Shown one piece after another: positions 1-8,421 of a stretch of DNA of 64,000 nucleotides. The stretch is taken from NCBI GenBank assembly GCA_016872215.1, contig VHAX01000005.1:1-64000 (forward strand), written 5' to 3'. Positions within the stretch are counted from its first letter, which is position 1. Each line of letters starts with the position of its first letter. The translations under genes and the position numbers were made by a program. The notes beneath the pieces are model-generated. The model saw only the letters and a list, made by a program, of their open reading frames with translations. It was not told where the DNA came from and did no database searches. Source of the DNA: Sphingomonadales bacterium (lineage in GTDB: Bacteria; Bacteroidota; Bacteroidia; UBA7662).

Positions 1-1
1 C

Positions 2-298
2 AACAACGGCCTGATGGGTTTCCCGGATTTTTCCCTTCTGGGAAGAAGGCTGTTGTCGTTCGACAAACCCGAAGACCAGTCGCAGTTACGGGGCGTTGTT
101 GTGTTGAATATTACTGTGAACCTGCAGGGACAGGTGCTGCAGGCCGAACTCAATACCAAAAAATCGACCATTAGTCGGCCCGATATTGTGGAAAGATGCA
201 AAGTATCTGCCCGAAAATTCAGGTTTAGCGAAGCCGACAACCATAGAGCACCCCCGCTTCAGCAGGGTAGCATTACGTTCAGGTTTGAATTGGATTGA
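2..298 (+). CDS. C-terminal part of a TonB-family protein (5' end outside window)
   Basis: The reading frame is open from the first base, so the gene begins upstream of the window; the last 98 codons are present. The visible part reads like the C-terminal domain of Bacteroidota TonB-type energy transducers: a GVVVLNITVNLQGQV strand pair, then an alpha-helical stretch with SARKFRF, then a final QQGSITFRFEL strand, which is the usual GTITYxF ending. In that family this periplasmic domain contacts the TonB box of outer-membrane receptors. The membrane anchor that would confirm the family lies outside the window. An isolated periplasmic TonB_C-like domain is also possible. Confidence 0.65.
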   Translation, partial: NNGLMGFPDFSLLGRRLLSFDKPEDQSQLRGVVVLNITVNLQGQVLQAELNTKKSTISRPDIVERCKVSARKFRFSEADNHRAPPLQQGSITFRFELD

Positions 299-406
299 TG
301 TCGAATGTGCAATACGGCCGAGGAATATGCCCAAACGCTGCACCCCGTATCGTCCAATATTCGGCGATTGAGGTTTTGACGCCTTCAGTATGCAAATTGT
401 ATGCAT

Positions 407-444
407 ATAAAAAAGGAGATACCAAATTAAATTGGTAACTCCTT
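407..444 (-). terminator. Rho-independent terminator of tRNA-Arg
   Basis: On the minus strand a hairpin with arms AAGGAG and CTCCTT plus TACCAA/TTGGTA, a 6-nt loop and one internal mismatch is followed by TTTTTTATA. It lies 10 nt beyond the 3' end of tRNA-Arg. The hairpin is symmetrical, but only the minus strand has the T-run. Confidence 0.8.
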
Positions 445-454
445 GATTATAACG

Positions 455-528
455 CGGTCTCGTAGGGATTCGAACCCCAAACCTTCTGATCCGTAGTCAG
501 ATGCTCTATCCAGTTGAGCTACGAAACC
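455..528 (-). tRNA. tRNA-Arg (anticodon ACG)
   Basis: Read on the minus strand, the sequence folds into a full cloverleaf. The acceptor arms GGTTTCG and CGAGACC pair over 7 bp with one G-U. The anticodon stem TCTGA/TCAGA encloses loop CTACGGA, giving anticodon ACG (A34 normally becomes inosine). The T-arm contains GGTTCGAATCC. The discriminator is G and no CCA is encoded. It stands alone and is followed by its own terminator. Confidence 0.95.
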
Positions 529-612
529 AATGGAGGTGCGAAGATAGGAAAAATTGACTTTTGCCCGTATGAATGATGCCTAAGAATCGGAAATTCTAAC
601 GAAATTGCCCTT

Positions 613-1446
613 ATGTGTGGCCGATACACCTTGGTGAGTTCGATACGGGTAGTCGAAGAGCATTTTCAACTTCCTGAGAGCGGTGGTTTAGTCCAATTTG
701 AAGGTGTGAACGCCGGGCCGGGACTACCCATGCCTGTTTGGAACAGCGCGGATGTGTCGCAACTTACACTCATGAATTTCGGATTCGAATCCCAATGGGC
801 AGGCTCCACAAAAAGATTGTTGTTCAACGCCCGATCAGAGGGTGACCACAACGCAGACGATGATCCACGATATCGGGGTGCCCTCGGGATCTTCTCCAAA
901 CCCAGTTTTCGTTCGGCCATCAGAAGCCGCCGCTGTCTGGTACCAGCCGACACATTCATCGAGGGTCCCAAAACTGAACGACTCAACAGGCCATACTGCC
1001 TCTTCCCCACCGATCCGCCCGGGATATTCGCCATGGCAGCGTTGTGGCAGGAATACCCCCCCGCTCCTGACAGCCAATTTCCCCGAACAGGCTTTGCGCT
1101 GATTACGACGGCCGCCCGTGGCATCGTGTCAGAAATCGGCCATCACAGGGCCCCAGTTGTGCTGCATCCCTCCCACTACCGCGATTGGCTTAACCCCGAC
1201 ACTTCCGTGCAACAACTGTCAGAAATACTCTATAGTGGTGATATGCGGGAGTGGAATGCATATCCCATAGATCCCCGGGTGAAAAGTCCATCCCAGCATG
1301 GACCTGAGCTTATGCGTGCCATAGGGCCAATGCTGCACCCGGTCGAACAAACACGGATTGAGAAGTCCTGGATTGTAAAAGGATTCGGCTTCAATAAGTC
1401 GCTGAAATCGGGGGGATATGGCATGCAGAGCAGTTTGTTCACATAA
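613..1446 (+). CDS. SRAP-domain protein (YedK/HMCES family), abasic-site DNA-protein crosslinker
   Basis: The protein starts MCGRYTL; after removal of Met, Cys2 is the family's nucleophile that forms a thiazolidine link to abasic sites in single-stranded DNA. The other conserved elements are in order: NARSEG (Asn), the FIE glutamate in the segment that is usually FYEWK, and HHRAPVVL, matching the HxRMPVIL block with the active-site His. The Trp after the catalytic Glu is replaced by Gly-Pro (FIEGP), a small departure from the family. At 277 residues it is somewhat longer than YedK (about 222). It stands alone, between tRNA-Arg on the opposite strand and a convergent regulator. The ATG at 613 is fixed by the need for Cys at position 2. 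Confidence 0.93.
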   Translation: MCGRYTLVSSIRVVEEHFQLPESGGLVQFEGVNAGPGLPMPVWNSADVSQLTLMNFGFESQWAGSTKRLLFNARSEGDHNADDDPRYRGALGIFSKPSFRSAIRSRRCLVPADTFIEGPKTERLNRPYCLFPTDPPGIFAMAALWQEYPPAPDSQFPRTGFALITTAARGIVSEIGHHRAPVVLHPSHYRDWLNPDTSVQQLSEILYSGDMREWNAYPIDPRVKSPSQHGPELMRAIGPMLHPVEQTRIEKSWIVKGFGFNKSLKSGGYGMQSSLFT

Positions 1447-1466
1447 CTCAATCACGCATTACTCAA

Positions 1467-2276
1467 TCACGCCGCCTGCTGCGGGCCACGTGTGCCGGTT
1501 TCTTTCACTACCTCCTCATGGCGTCCGGATCTGACAAAAGATGGGGCAAAACCAAAGCGTTCGCGAAAGCGAGAGCTGAAATAGGATATGCTCTTAAAAC
1601 CAGTCATCATTGCTATTTCCGATACATTGCCTCTTCTGCTGGCCAATAGTTCATAGGCCACCCGCATCCGATACTCCCGTATGTATTGATTGGGCGTTTG
1701 TCCGGTTAGGCGTGTCACGCGGCGGTCGAACTGACTGATGCTCATCGACATTTCTTCCGCTACTTTGCTTACATACAGATTGAGTTCACGTATGTTGTTG
1801 CCCAAAAATCGGTTGACCTTCTGCATAAAAAATTCATCCTCCATAACCATACTGGAATAGGATGCGGGTAACAGGCTTCGTCGGCGGGCATGTGCATAGG
1901 AGGCCTCCCTGTTTCGCAAAAGTGAGGCTACAAGCGGATTTAATTGTGTGAGTCCGAAGGGTCGTTCGAGACAAACATCAGCTCCCACCCCATAACATGC
2001 CGCCTGAACTTCACGAAATGGTTGTCCAGCGAGGATCAGGATGGGAATATGCTGAAACTTCGGACTTCGCTTATATTCCTGCAGCGATTCCAGTGATTTG
2101 GTGATGTCGTCGGGCAGGGAAAAAATAAACAAATCGGGCTCCGCCTCTTCCATCATGCGCACGGCTGTTGAGAAGCGTGCAAAGTCCCGCACAAAATATT
2201 CCGATCGAAGGTGTTCCGCCAAAAGGCCACGAAGTGAATCATGTGCCTCTGCAATGTAAATAGAATTGAGTTTCAT
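1467..2276 (-). CDS. AraC-type transcription regulator with degenerate response-regulator receiver domain
   Basis: Residues 1-125 have the length and strand pattern of a CheY-like receiver; residues about 150-250 form an AraC/XylS DNA-binding domain with two helix-turn-helix units, ending in the typical GFKSISYFSSRFRERFG block. The receiver has lost its chemistry: the acidic pair after strand 1 is changed (IAEAHD), the phospho-acceptor Asp position reads Ser (DLFIFSLP), the switch Thr is Ala (ILILAGQ) and the invariant Lys is Arg (LERPF). It is therefore probably not a phosphorylated response regulator; it may sense by protein contact or be constitutive. No histidine kinase lies nearby. The gene is transcribed towards the SRAP gene and its targets cannot be told from the window. 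Confidence 0.85.
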   Translation of the reverse strand: MKLNSIYIAEAHDSLRGLLAEHLRSEYFVRDFARFSTAVRMMEEAEPDLFIFSLPDDITKSLESLQEYKRSPKFQHIPILILAGQPFREVQAACYGVGADVCLERPFGLTQLNPLVASLLRNREASYAHARRRSLLPASYSSMVMEDEFFMQKVNRFLGNNIRELNLYVSKVAEEMSMSISQFDRRVTRLTGQTPNQYIREYRMRVAYELLASRRGNVSEIAMMTGFKSISYFSSRFRERFGFAPSFVRSGRHEEVVKETGTRGPQQAA

Positions 2277-2351
2277 AAGGGATTGATTAAGTTGAATTGA
2301 GTCGGCAATTTCATTGGTGTCGATTTACTCACAAAATGTTGCGGACACAAC

Positions 2352-2370
2352 TTATCCCGAGTTATCCACA
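2352..2370 (+). promoter_or_regulatory. Perfect DnaA box next to a partial one
   Basis: Bases 2362-2370 read TTATCCACA, an exact match to the DnaA-box consensus. Immediately before it, 2352-2360 reads TTATCCCGA, matching the first six bases. They lie upstream of the AraC-type regulator. DnaA may regulate that gene or be titrated here; a single exact 9-mer can also occur by chance. Confidence 0.35.
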
Positions 2371-2435
2371 CAGTTTTACAAATGCGTAATGGTTGGGTTG
2401 ACACAAGGCGGACAAATATCGCGAGCAGCTGACAG

Positions 2436-2467
2436 TTGTCGGGGTGCAGTTGACAAAACCCCGACAA
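2436..2467. repeat. 10-bp inverted repeat downstream of hutI
   Basis: Arms TTGTCGGGGT (2436-2445) and ACCCCGACAA (2458-2467) pair perfectly around a 12-nt loop, 24 nt after the hutI stop. On the minus strand there is no T-run after the hairpin, so it is not a classical intrinsic terminator. It could be a Rho-assisted terminator, an mRNA 3' stabiliser or a protein site. Confidence 0.6.
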
Positions 2468-2491
2468 TCACCCGAGTCGGTCCTCAAATTC

Positions 2492-3736
2492 CTAAATAAA
2501 TCTACCCTTCAGCATAACCCGCATAGGGGGTACTTGGCCAAAATGATAGGGCAAGGTCGACCATTCACGCAAACCCGAAATGAACAACATACTGGCTTCC
2601 TTTCCAATCCCCACTGAACCAGTCCGGTCTGATATATTCAACGATGCAGCTGCATTCAAGGTCATGGCGTTCAGGGCTTCCTCGGGCATGAGGCCCAACT
2701 TGAGGCAGGAAAGGCTCAGGGTCAAAAACGGATTCAGTCCGGGCGACGAACCTGGGTTATAGTCACTGCCCACCACTACTGGCAGACCGGCATCCGCCAG
2801 AAGTCGACCTGGTGCATAAGGTATACCCAGGAAAAAGGAACATCCCGGCAACAAAACGGGAAAAGTAGCCCCCTTTTTTAAGGCCTCAAGATCTGGTCCT
2901 TCAAATTCCTCTAAATGATCAACACTTAAAGCCCCTCCATCAACGGCCCGCTTAACGGCACCCATGACAGAAAACTGATTCACATGCACGCGAACACCCA
3001 ATCCCAGCCGATTGGCACAATCCAATAACATATCCAGATGGTCAAGTCCGAAGTAGCCCTGCTCGCAGAAAATATCGACAAAGTCGATCAGCCCCTCCCC
3101 CACCCAAATCGGAATCCACTCTTGGGTGACTCGCTTCACATAAGCATCAGCGTCTCCTGCATATTCTGGGGGAGTGGCATGAAGGGCCAGGCAGGTCGAC
3201 AAAATATTCATCTCGGGATACTCTGCGGCCAATGCCTGTGTCACCCGCATCATTTTACTTTCTGTGTCAAAATCGAGACCATAGCCGCTCTTAATTTCCA
3301 GGCTACCTACCCCCATGGATCGGATGGTCTCCAGCCGAATCCGGCTCTCATCCAATAGCGATGAAACATCAGCGGCCCGTACATTGCGGACCGACTGCAT
3401 AATTCCTCCACCAGAAGCCGCTATTTCCTGATAGGTAGCGCCCTTCAACCGGGCAGTCCATTCCTGTTCGCGCGTTCCGCTGTGCACCAAATGGGTGTGC
3501 GGGTCCACAAAAGCGGGTATGACCCATGCACCATGGGCATCCCAAATCTCTGTGTTGGGTGGCAGGATAGGCTCTTCGGCCATAGAGCCCCATTCAACAA
3601 CGTACTGCCCTTCGACCTGAATCCAGGCATCTTCGATGGTAGACCATTCTGATATATGCACTTCATTGCGCATACGAACACCTTCACTGGTGATTCCCCC
3701 GATCCGGCCAATATTACTGATGTGTAGACGATTCAT
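2492..3736 (-). CDS. hutI: Imidazolonepropionase
   Basis: This cytoplasmic amidohydrolase hydrolyses 4-imidazolone-5-propionate to N-formimino-L-glutamate, the third step of histidine degradation. The 414-residue protein has the usual family length and blocks: the metal-binding DPHTHLVHSG, the GGGIMQSV substrate loop, CLALHATPPE, the metal-ligand region VDHLEEF, and GSDYNPGSSP near the C-terminus with the catalytic Asp. The gene stands alone on the minus strand; hutH lies about 41 kb away and hutU is not in the window. The stop codon is TAG, showing that UAG is read as stop in this genome. The ATG at 3736 gives the full N-terminal strand. Confidence 0.95.
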   Translation of the reverse strand: MNRLHISNIGRIGGITSEGVRMRNEVHISEWSTIEDAWIQVEGQYVVEWGSMAEEPILPPNTEIWDAHGAWVIPAFVDPHTHLVHSGTREQEWTARLKGATYQEIAASGGGIMQSVRNVRAADVSSLLDESRIRLETIRSMGVGSLEIKSGYGLDFDTESKMMRVTQALAAEYPEMNILSTCLALHATPPEYAGDADAYVKRVTQEWIPIWVGEGLIDFVDIFCEQGYFGLDHLDMLLDCANRLGLGVRVHVNQFSVMGAVKRAVDGGALSVDHLEEFEGPDLEALKKGATFPVLLPGCSFFLGIPYAPGRLLADAGLPVVVGSDYNPGSSPGLNPFLTLSLSCLKLGLMPEEALNAMTLNAAASLNISDRTGSVGIGKEASMLFISGLREWSTLPYHFGQVPPMRVMLKGRFI

Positions 3737-3785
3737 ATGCCCTTCAAACTAATAGTACAACAGACGACACACGCGAATCCGTTGA

Positions 3786-5249
3786 TTATTGTCCCTGCGC
3801 CAGCGAATACCCCGCTTTGCCGTCAAATAAATACAAATTTTCACTTTTTATGCAGTCGAGGCCAGCGTTACTGAGCGATTCCATCTGGGCCAGCACTTTG
3901 CGATACTGGATGGTGGAGCCCTTATCTGTGGATTCGAAGCGACAGCGCCAGTGGTCAGAACAAAAAGTATCGGCGAAAGCGTTGGGGTAAACCTTGACAC
4001 CCCGATTTGAAACCACCACCAATTTCAGTCCCTCCACCGTAAGAGATTCCAGTTGTACTCCTAAATCATTCGGTTTCACATTCGGATAGTCAAGAAAAAT
4101 ATCTACACCCGCCAACGTTTTGGTGTCTGATGCCATCCTCAGATTCCAGTCCGATGGCTGTATGGGTTTGATCTGCTTCGCATAGGTAACGGCCTCTCTC
4201 TGTGCAGGCATTTGACCCAGACGCGCAATCACGGCATCTGCAAAGCCTTGTGTGCCTACCCGCTTGCGGCTCATTCCCGTCTTAAACACATCACCGGTAT
4301 GTATCCCATCTTCCAGGGTTTTCAACCAGGCATTGTGCAGGGCAGCGGCCGGCCCGGGCAGGTTTATGTGCACCAGCATCATAATGGCTGAGAGCAGAAG
4401 TCCCGACGGATTGGCCAGGTCTTTACCAGCCAAATCGGGCGCAGAACCATGGATGGCTTCAAACATCGCACATTTGTCGCCCACGTTGGAACTGCCCCCA
4501 ATGCCCACCGAGCCACTCAGTTGAGCAGCCACATCGGAAATGATGTCGCCATACAAATTTTGAGTTACAATCACATCAAACATATCCGGACTATCGGCAA
4601 GGCGGGCCGTCCCGATATCGATGATCATACTGTCGGACTCGATATCCGGAAATTCAGACGCTACTCGGTCAAAAACCCGGTGAAACAAGCCGTCTGTCAC
4701 CTTCATGATGTTGTCCTTAATCAGACAGGTCACTTTTCTGCGACCATTGTTTCGGGCATATTCAAAGGCATACCGCACGATTTTCTCCGAACCTGGTTCC
4801 GACACCAGCTTCAGTGTCTGATAGACCTGTCGGGTTTGACGGTATTCGATGCCCGCATACAGATCTTCTTCATTTTCACGGATGATCACCACATCCATTT
4901 TTGGGAAACGTGTGAAGACGAAAGGGGAATAAGAAATGCACGGACGAATATTGGCAAATAGCCCCAGCGTTATGCGGGCGGTCACGTTCAGTGATTTGTA
5001 GCCCCCGCCGAAGGGTGTTGTGATCGGACCCTTCAGAAATACCCGTGTTCGAAATAATGAATCCCAGGCTTCGGAACCGATACCAGAGGTGTTGCCAGAA
5101 AGATACATTTTCTCACCGATCTCAATGGTTTCAATATCCAGCGGGGCACCTGATGCTTCGAGCATTCGCAGGGTGGCGCACATAATTTCAGGACCAATGC
5201 CATCGCCATGGGCTAAGGTGATGGGGACGGGGTTACTGCTGTAGTTCAT
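3786..5249 (-). CDS. icd: Isocitrate dehydrogenase (Thermus/Rickettsia type), probably NAD-preferring
   Basis: This TCA-cycle enzyme oxidises isocitrate to 2-oxoglutarate. The N-terminal two thirds is the isocitrate/isopropylmalate dehydrogenase fold: GDGIGPEI, the substrate segment FGGGYKSLNVTARI, RENEEDLYAGIEY, KDNIMK and NLYGDIISDVAAQL. The extra C-terminal domain (about residues 360-487, with SNRGVKVYPN and a DHWRCRF block) marks the roughly 480-500 residue Thermus-like subfamily. At the cofactor site the sequence is GSAPDLAG: Asp272-Leu273 stand where E. coli NADP-IDH has Lys344-Tyr345, and Asp is what NAD-linked isopropylmalate dehydrogenases use to bind the adenosine ribose. I therefore infer NAD preference. 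Start 5249 gives MNYSSNPVPITLAHGDG; the longer frame adds 23 unlikely residues. Confidence 0.9.
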   Translation of the reverse strand: MNYSSNPVPITLAHGDGIGPEIMCATLRMLEASGAPLDIETIEIGEKMYLSGNTSGIGSEAWDSLFRTRVFLKGPITTPFGGGYKSLNVTARITLGLFANIRPCISYSPFVFTRFPKMDVVIIRENEEDLYAGIEYRQTRQVYQTLKLVSEPGSEKIVRYAFEYARNNGRRKVTCLIKDNIMKVTDGLFHRVFDRVASEFPDIESDSMIIDIGTARLADSPDMFDVIVTQNLYGDIISDVAAQLSGSVGIGGSSNVGDKCAMFEAIHGSAPDLAGKDLANPSGLLLSAIMMLVHINLPGPAAALHNAWLKTLEDGIHTGDVFKTGMSRKRVGTQGFADAVIARLGQMPAQREAVTYAKQIKPIQPSDWNLRMASDTKTLAGVDIFLDYPNVKPNDLGVQLESLTVEGLKLVVVSNRGVKVYPNAFADTFCSDHWRCRFESTDKGSTIQYRKVLAQMESLSNAGLDCIKSENLYLFDGKAGYSLAQGQ

Positions 5250-5363
5250 GACCGTAAAAATAAATCTTGTAGGGCCTGAGCGGGACTTTCGGAAGGAAAT
5301 TTCATGTCTTGCGAACAAAATCCGGTGATTATCCGTTTTTGGGCTGAACTAAATAGTATCCGT

Positions 5364-6860
5364 ATGAAAAAGACGTATTTGTTGGGTGCGATCTCAGTTT
5401 TGACACTAGCTTCACTTGTCGCGGGCTATGTTGGCGGCTCCCTGGCGAGAAGGGGCTTACACAGTGAATGGCTGCAGTTGAGTGGATGGGGTCAGGATGA
5501 CCTAACCCCTACAAACTGGTTTGCGTCGAATGGAAACAGTCGCTCGGCTGCACGACTCAACGCCCACATGGCTGGGGGCACCGGCACTGCACCTGATTTT
5601 GTTTGGGCATCAGAACAGAGTACATCTGCAGTGGTTTACCTGAAAACCACCGGCACGGCCGCGCAACGCTCTTTTAACGATTGGTTTTTTGGGGATTTCT
5701 TTAACAACCAGCGACAAGAAGCAGTGGTGAATTCGGGCTCAGGAGTGATCGTTTCGGCCGATGGTTACATCGTTACCAACAACCACGTAGTAGAAAAAGC
5801 ATCACAGGTAGAGGTGGTGCTCACAAGCAAGGATTCCTATCAGGCGAAAATTGTGGGCACGGATCCCTCCACCGACCTCGCCTTACTGAAAATAGAAGGT
5901 AATCGGCTACCGGTCATCACTTTTGCCAACAGCAACATCCTGAAAGTTGGCGAATGGGTACTGGCAGTAGGCAATCCCTTCAATCTGACTTCTACGGTAA
6001 CGGCAGGAATTGTAAGCGCCAAAGGCAGAAACTTGAATTTGGTGAACAACCTATTCCCCATCGAGAGTTTCATTCAAACCGATGCCGCCATCAACCCTGG
6101 AAATTCGGGGGGAGCATTGGTGAACACACAGGGGGAGCTAGTGGGGATCAACACTGCTATTTTGTCACGCACTGGGGCCTACAACGGGTATGGATTCGCG
6201 ATTCCCTCGAACATTGTTCAGAAGGTTATCCGCGATTTGCGCGAGTTTGGTGCCGTACAGCGGGCATTTTTCGGTGCTGATGTCGTAGAAATCGATGCAC
6301 GGGTTCGGAAACAGGCCGGCCTCACGTCCAACGACGGCGTTATGGTGGGCAGTATGGCGAGTTATGGTCCGGCGCGCGATGCCGGAATCAAGGAGGGTGA
6401 TGTTATCAAAGAATTTGATGGTCAGGCCATCGACAGCAAATCGACTTTCGATGAACTGCTCAGTTATCACCGACCAGGCGATGAAGTGTCATTGGTTTAT
6501 GAGCGTTCCGGGAAACGCCAATCGGTACAGATAAAATTAACCAATACGGAAGGTGGTTTGGGCGCGGTTAAATCAGAGAAATTCTATTCCACCGAATTGG
6601 GCGCCCATTTTGAAACGGTGAGCAAGCTGGAGAAAGACCGGCTGGGAATTACTGGTGGGGTGAAAATCAATCAGGCGGGACAAGGTAGTCTGAGGCGAAT
6701 GGGACTAAGAGATGGTTTAATCATCATCCAAATCAACCGCACTCCGATCACTGAGATCGAGCAATGTATCGATCTGCTACGGCACAGCAGGGGCCAGGTG
6801 ACGGTGGAGGGAGTCGACCAAAACGGCCGTCGATCCTATTTCACCTATTTTAGTTACTGA
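5364..6860 (+). CDS. DegP/DegQ-family periplasmic serine protease with two PDZ domains
   Basis: This is a trypsin-like envelope quality-control protease. An N-terminal membrane segment (about residues 5-23) serves as signal or anchor. The catalytic triad is visible as His141 (TNNHVV), Asp171 (STDLALLKI) and Ser248 (NPGNSGGAL). Two PDZ domains follow, at about 305-395 (GVMVGSMASYGPARDAGIKEGDVI) and 415-498. The Q-linker loop after the start of the protease domain carries FNDWFFGDFF, as in Do-type proteases. The ATG at 5364 (MKKTYLLGAI) gives a clean signal sequence; the frame is open 20 codons further up but overlaps the icd promoter region. It is divergent from icd, only 114 bp apart, and converges on floA. 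Confidence 0.93.
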   Translation: MKKTYLLGAISVLTLASLVAGYVGGSLARRGLHSEWLQLSGWGQDDLTPTNWFASNGNSRSAARLNAHMAGGTGTAPDFVWASEQSTSAVVYLKTTGTAAQRSFNDWFFGDFFNNQRQEAVVNSGSGVIVSADGYIVTNNHVVEKASQVEVVLTSKDSYQAKIVGTDPSTDLALLKIEGNRLPVITFANSNILKVGEWVLAVGNPFNLTSTVTAGIVSAKGRNLNLVNNLFPIESFIQTDAAINPGNSGGALVNTQGELVGINTAILSRTGAYNGYGFAIPSNIVQKVIRDLREFGAVQRAFFGADVVEIDARVRKQAGLTSNDGVMVGSMASYGPARDAGIKEGDVIKEFDGQAIDSKSTFDELLSYHRPGDEVSLVYERSGKRQSVQIKLTNTEGGLGAVKSEKFYSTELGAHFETVSKLEKDRLGITGGVKINQAGQGSLRRMGLRDGLIIIQINRTPITEIEQCIDLLRHSRGQVTVEGVDQNGRRSYFTYFSY

Positions 6861-6865
6861 GTTAC

Positions 6866-7843
6866 TTATTTCTTTGCACCACCACCTGGGCGGGCGATGG
6901 ACTCACGCATATCCGTATCGGATTTCAGGTTCTGCATACGGTAGTAGTCCATTACCCCCAACTGTCCGTTGCGGAAGGCGTCGGCCATGGCAATGGGAAT
7001 CTGTGCCTCAGCTTCTATCACTTTGGCCCGCGCTTCCTGTGCAAGGGCGACGTGCTCCTGCTCCAAGGCAACGGCCATGGCTCTGCGTTCCTCCGCCCGT
7101 GCTTGCGCGATTTTCTTGTCAGCTTCTGCCTGATCTGTTTGGAGTACGGCTCCAATATTTTTACCGACATCTACATCCGCGATATCAATGGACAGGATTT
7201 CAAAAGCAGTTCCTGCATCGAGACCTTTGGTGAGTACCACCTTTGAGATTTTATCGGGATTCTCCAACACTTCCTTGTGGTTGACCGCTGATCCGATGGA
7301 GGAAACCACCCCCTCACCTACCCTGGCCAGAATGGTCTCTTCGCCTGCGCCCCCAACGAGTTGTTTTATGTTGGCGCGGACAGTAACCCTGGCCTTAGCT
7401 ATCAACTGTATGCCGTCTTTAGCTACAGCCGCCACAGGCGGGGTGTCGATTACTCTGGGGTTGACCGACATTTGTACGGCCTCAAATACATCCCTGCCCG
7501 CAAGGTCAATGGCCGTGGCCGCCTTGAAGTCGAGGGCGATATTGGCCTTTTCGGCTGAAATCAGTGCACGTATCACATTGTTCACATGCCCCCCAGCCAG
7601 ATAGTGTGTTTCAATCTCATTGGCATTCGTTCGCAAACCGGCTTTGGTCGAGGTAATTAGTGCGTTCACAACCACTCCGGGTGGCACCTTCCGGATGCGC
7701 ATCAGCACAAGATCCAAAATGCTGATCTTAACACCAGAGAACACCGCAGTGATCCATAGGTTTATGGGAACAAAGTACAAAAAGAGAAAAATGAGCAGCA
7801 GTATGCCGCCTAAAGCAAGAAACAATGTTCCAACATCAGACAT
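6866..7843 (-). CDS. floA: Flotillin-like protein FloA
   Basis: This is a membrane scaffold protein that in Bacillus organises functional membrane microdomains. The N-terminus holds one long hydrophobic hairpin-like segment (about residues 5-40, [16 protein letters not shown]), followed by the SPFH-like region with [22 protein letters not shown] and the highly conserved [11 protein letters not shown] coiled-coil, Ala/Glu-rich segment (about 235-290, [18 protein letters not shown]) follows. The 325-residue length fits the family. It overlaps the upstream nfeD gene by 8 bp, the standard nfeD-floA pairing, so the two are co-transcribed and probably work together. Confidence 0.95.
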   Translation of the reverse strand: MSDVGTLFLALGGILLLIFLFLYFVPINLWITAVFSGVKISILDLVLMRIRKVPPGVVVNALITSTKAGLRTNANEIETHYLAGGHVNNVIRALISAEKANIALDFKAATAIDLAGRDVFEAVQMSVNPRVIDTPPVAAVAKDGIQLIAKARVTVRANIKQLVGGAGEETILARVGEGVVSSIGSAVNHKEVLENPDKISKVVLTKGLDAGTAFEILSIDIADVDVGKNIGAVLQTDQAEADKKIAQARAEERRAMAVALEQEHVALAQEARAKVIEAEAQIPIAMADAFRNGQLGVMDYYRMQNLKSDTDMRESIARPGGGAKK

Positions 7844-8336
7844 GTGTAGGTGGGTTAAAAGGAGTTAACTGAACAAATATTTTATGGTGATCGATTTGGG
7901 TAATGATCAGGAAATCGCCGGGTTCGGCCCATCCATCGGTGAGTTCCACCTCGCGGACTTCGCCCTCAATATCGGCCATTCCCATAGGTCGGAGACGACT
8001 TATAGCGCGCGCTGACATTCCGGGACGAAGGGATTGTGTGGACCCTGAATTTCCAGGTTCCGGTGAACGGGCGTCCTCAAGTGTGCTTTTCAAGGCAAAC
8101 GCCCCCCAAAATCCGGTGCGAAACGCGCGAATAAGTATGATACTGCTCAAGGAGAAGGTTGCGATCAGTACATAATGTCCTGTCGGCTGCCCATATTTTG
8201 AGTAGGCCATCCAAACTCCCAAACCCATCAACAGCACGCCCAAAAGCCCCACAATTGTGACGCCCGGCACCAAAAAAATTTCTGCCATCAACAAAAGAAA
8301 ACCGACCAGAAGCAGCAACAGCAGTCCGGTCAGCAT
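7836..8336 (-). CDS. NfeD-family membrane protein
   Basis: This short NfeD protein has no protease domain. The N-terminus contains two or three membrane segments ([20 protein letters not shown], then [20 protein letters not shown] and an [11 protein letters not shown] segment). The C-terminal part (about residues 115-166) has the OB-fold pattern [23 protein letters not shown]. NfeD proteins pair with SPFH/flotillin proteins, and floA follows with an 8-bp overlap. I chose the ATG at 8336, which starts directly at the first membrane helix; an upstream ATG at 8405 would add 23 residues with no clear role. Confidence 0.85.
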   Translation of the reverse strand: MLTGLLLLLLVGFLLLMAEIFLVPGVTIVGLLGVLLMGLGVWMAYSKYGQPTGHYVLIATFSLSSIILIRAFRTGFWGAFALKSTLEDARSPEPGNSGSTQSLRPGMSARAISRLRPMGMADIEGEVREVELTDGWAEPGDFLIITQIDHHKIFVQLTPFNPPTHV

Positions 8337-8421
8337 GAGGGGCTTATTATGTAAGACAAAATAGGCATGATGAAAAAAAGAGACACCCGAGTGTAAATAT
8401 AGCAAATTTTCGGGGATGATG

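Noticed and set aside
4449..4961. 170-codon open frame on the plus strand inside icd
   Set aside because: It is antisense to a highly conserved enzyme and has no family features; the frame is open because of codon usage on the other strand.
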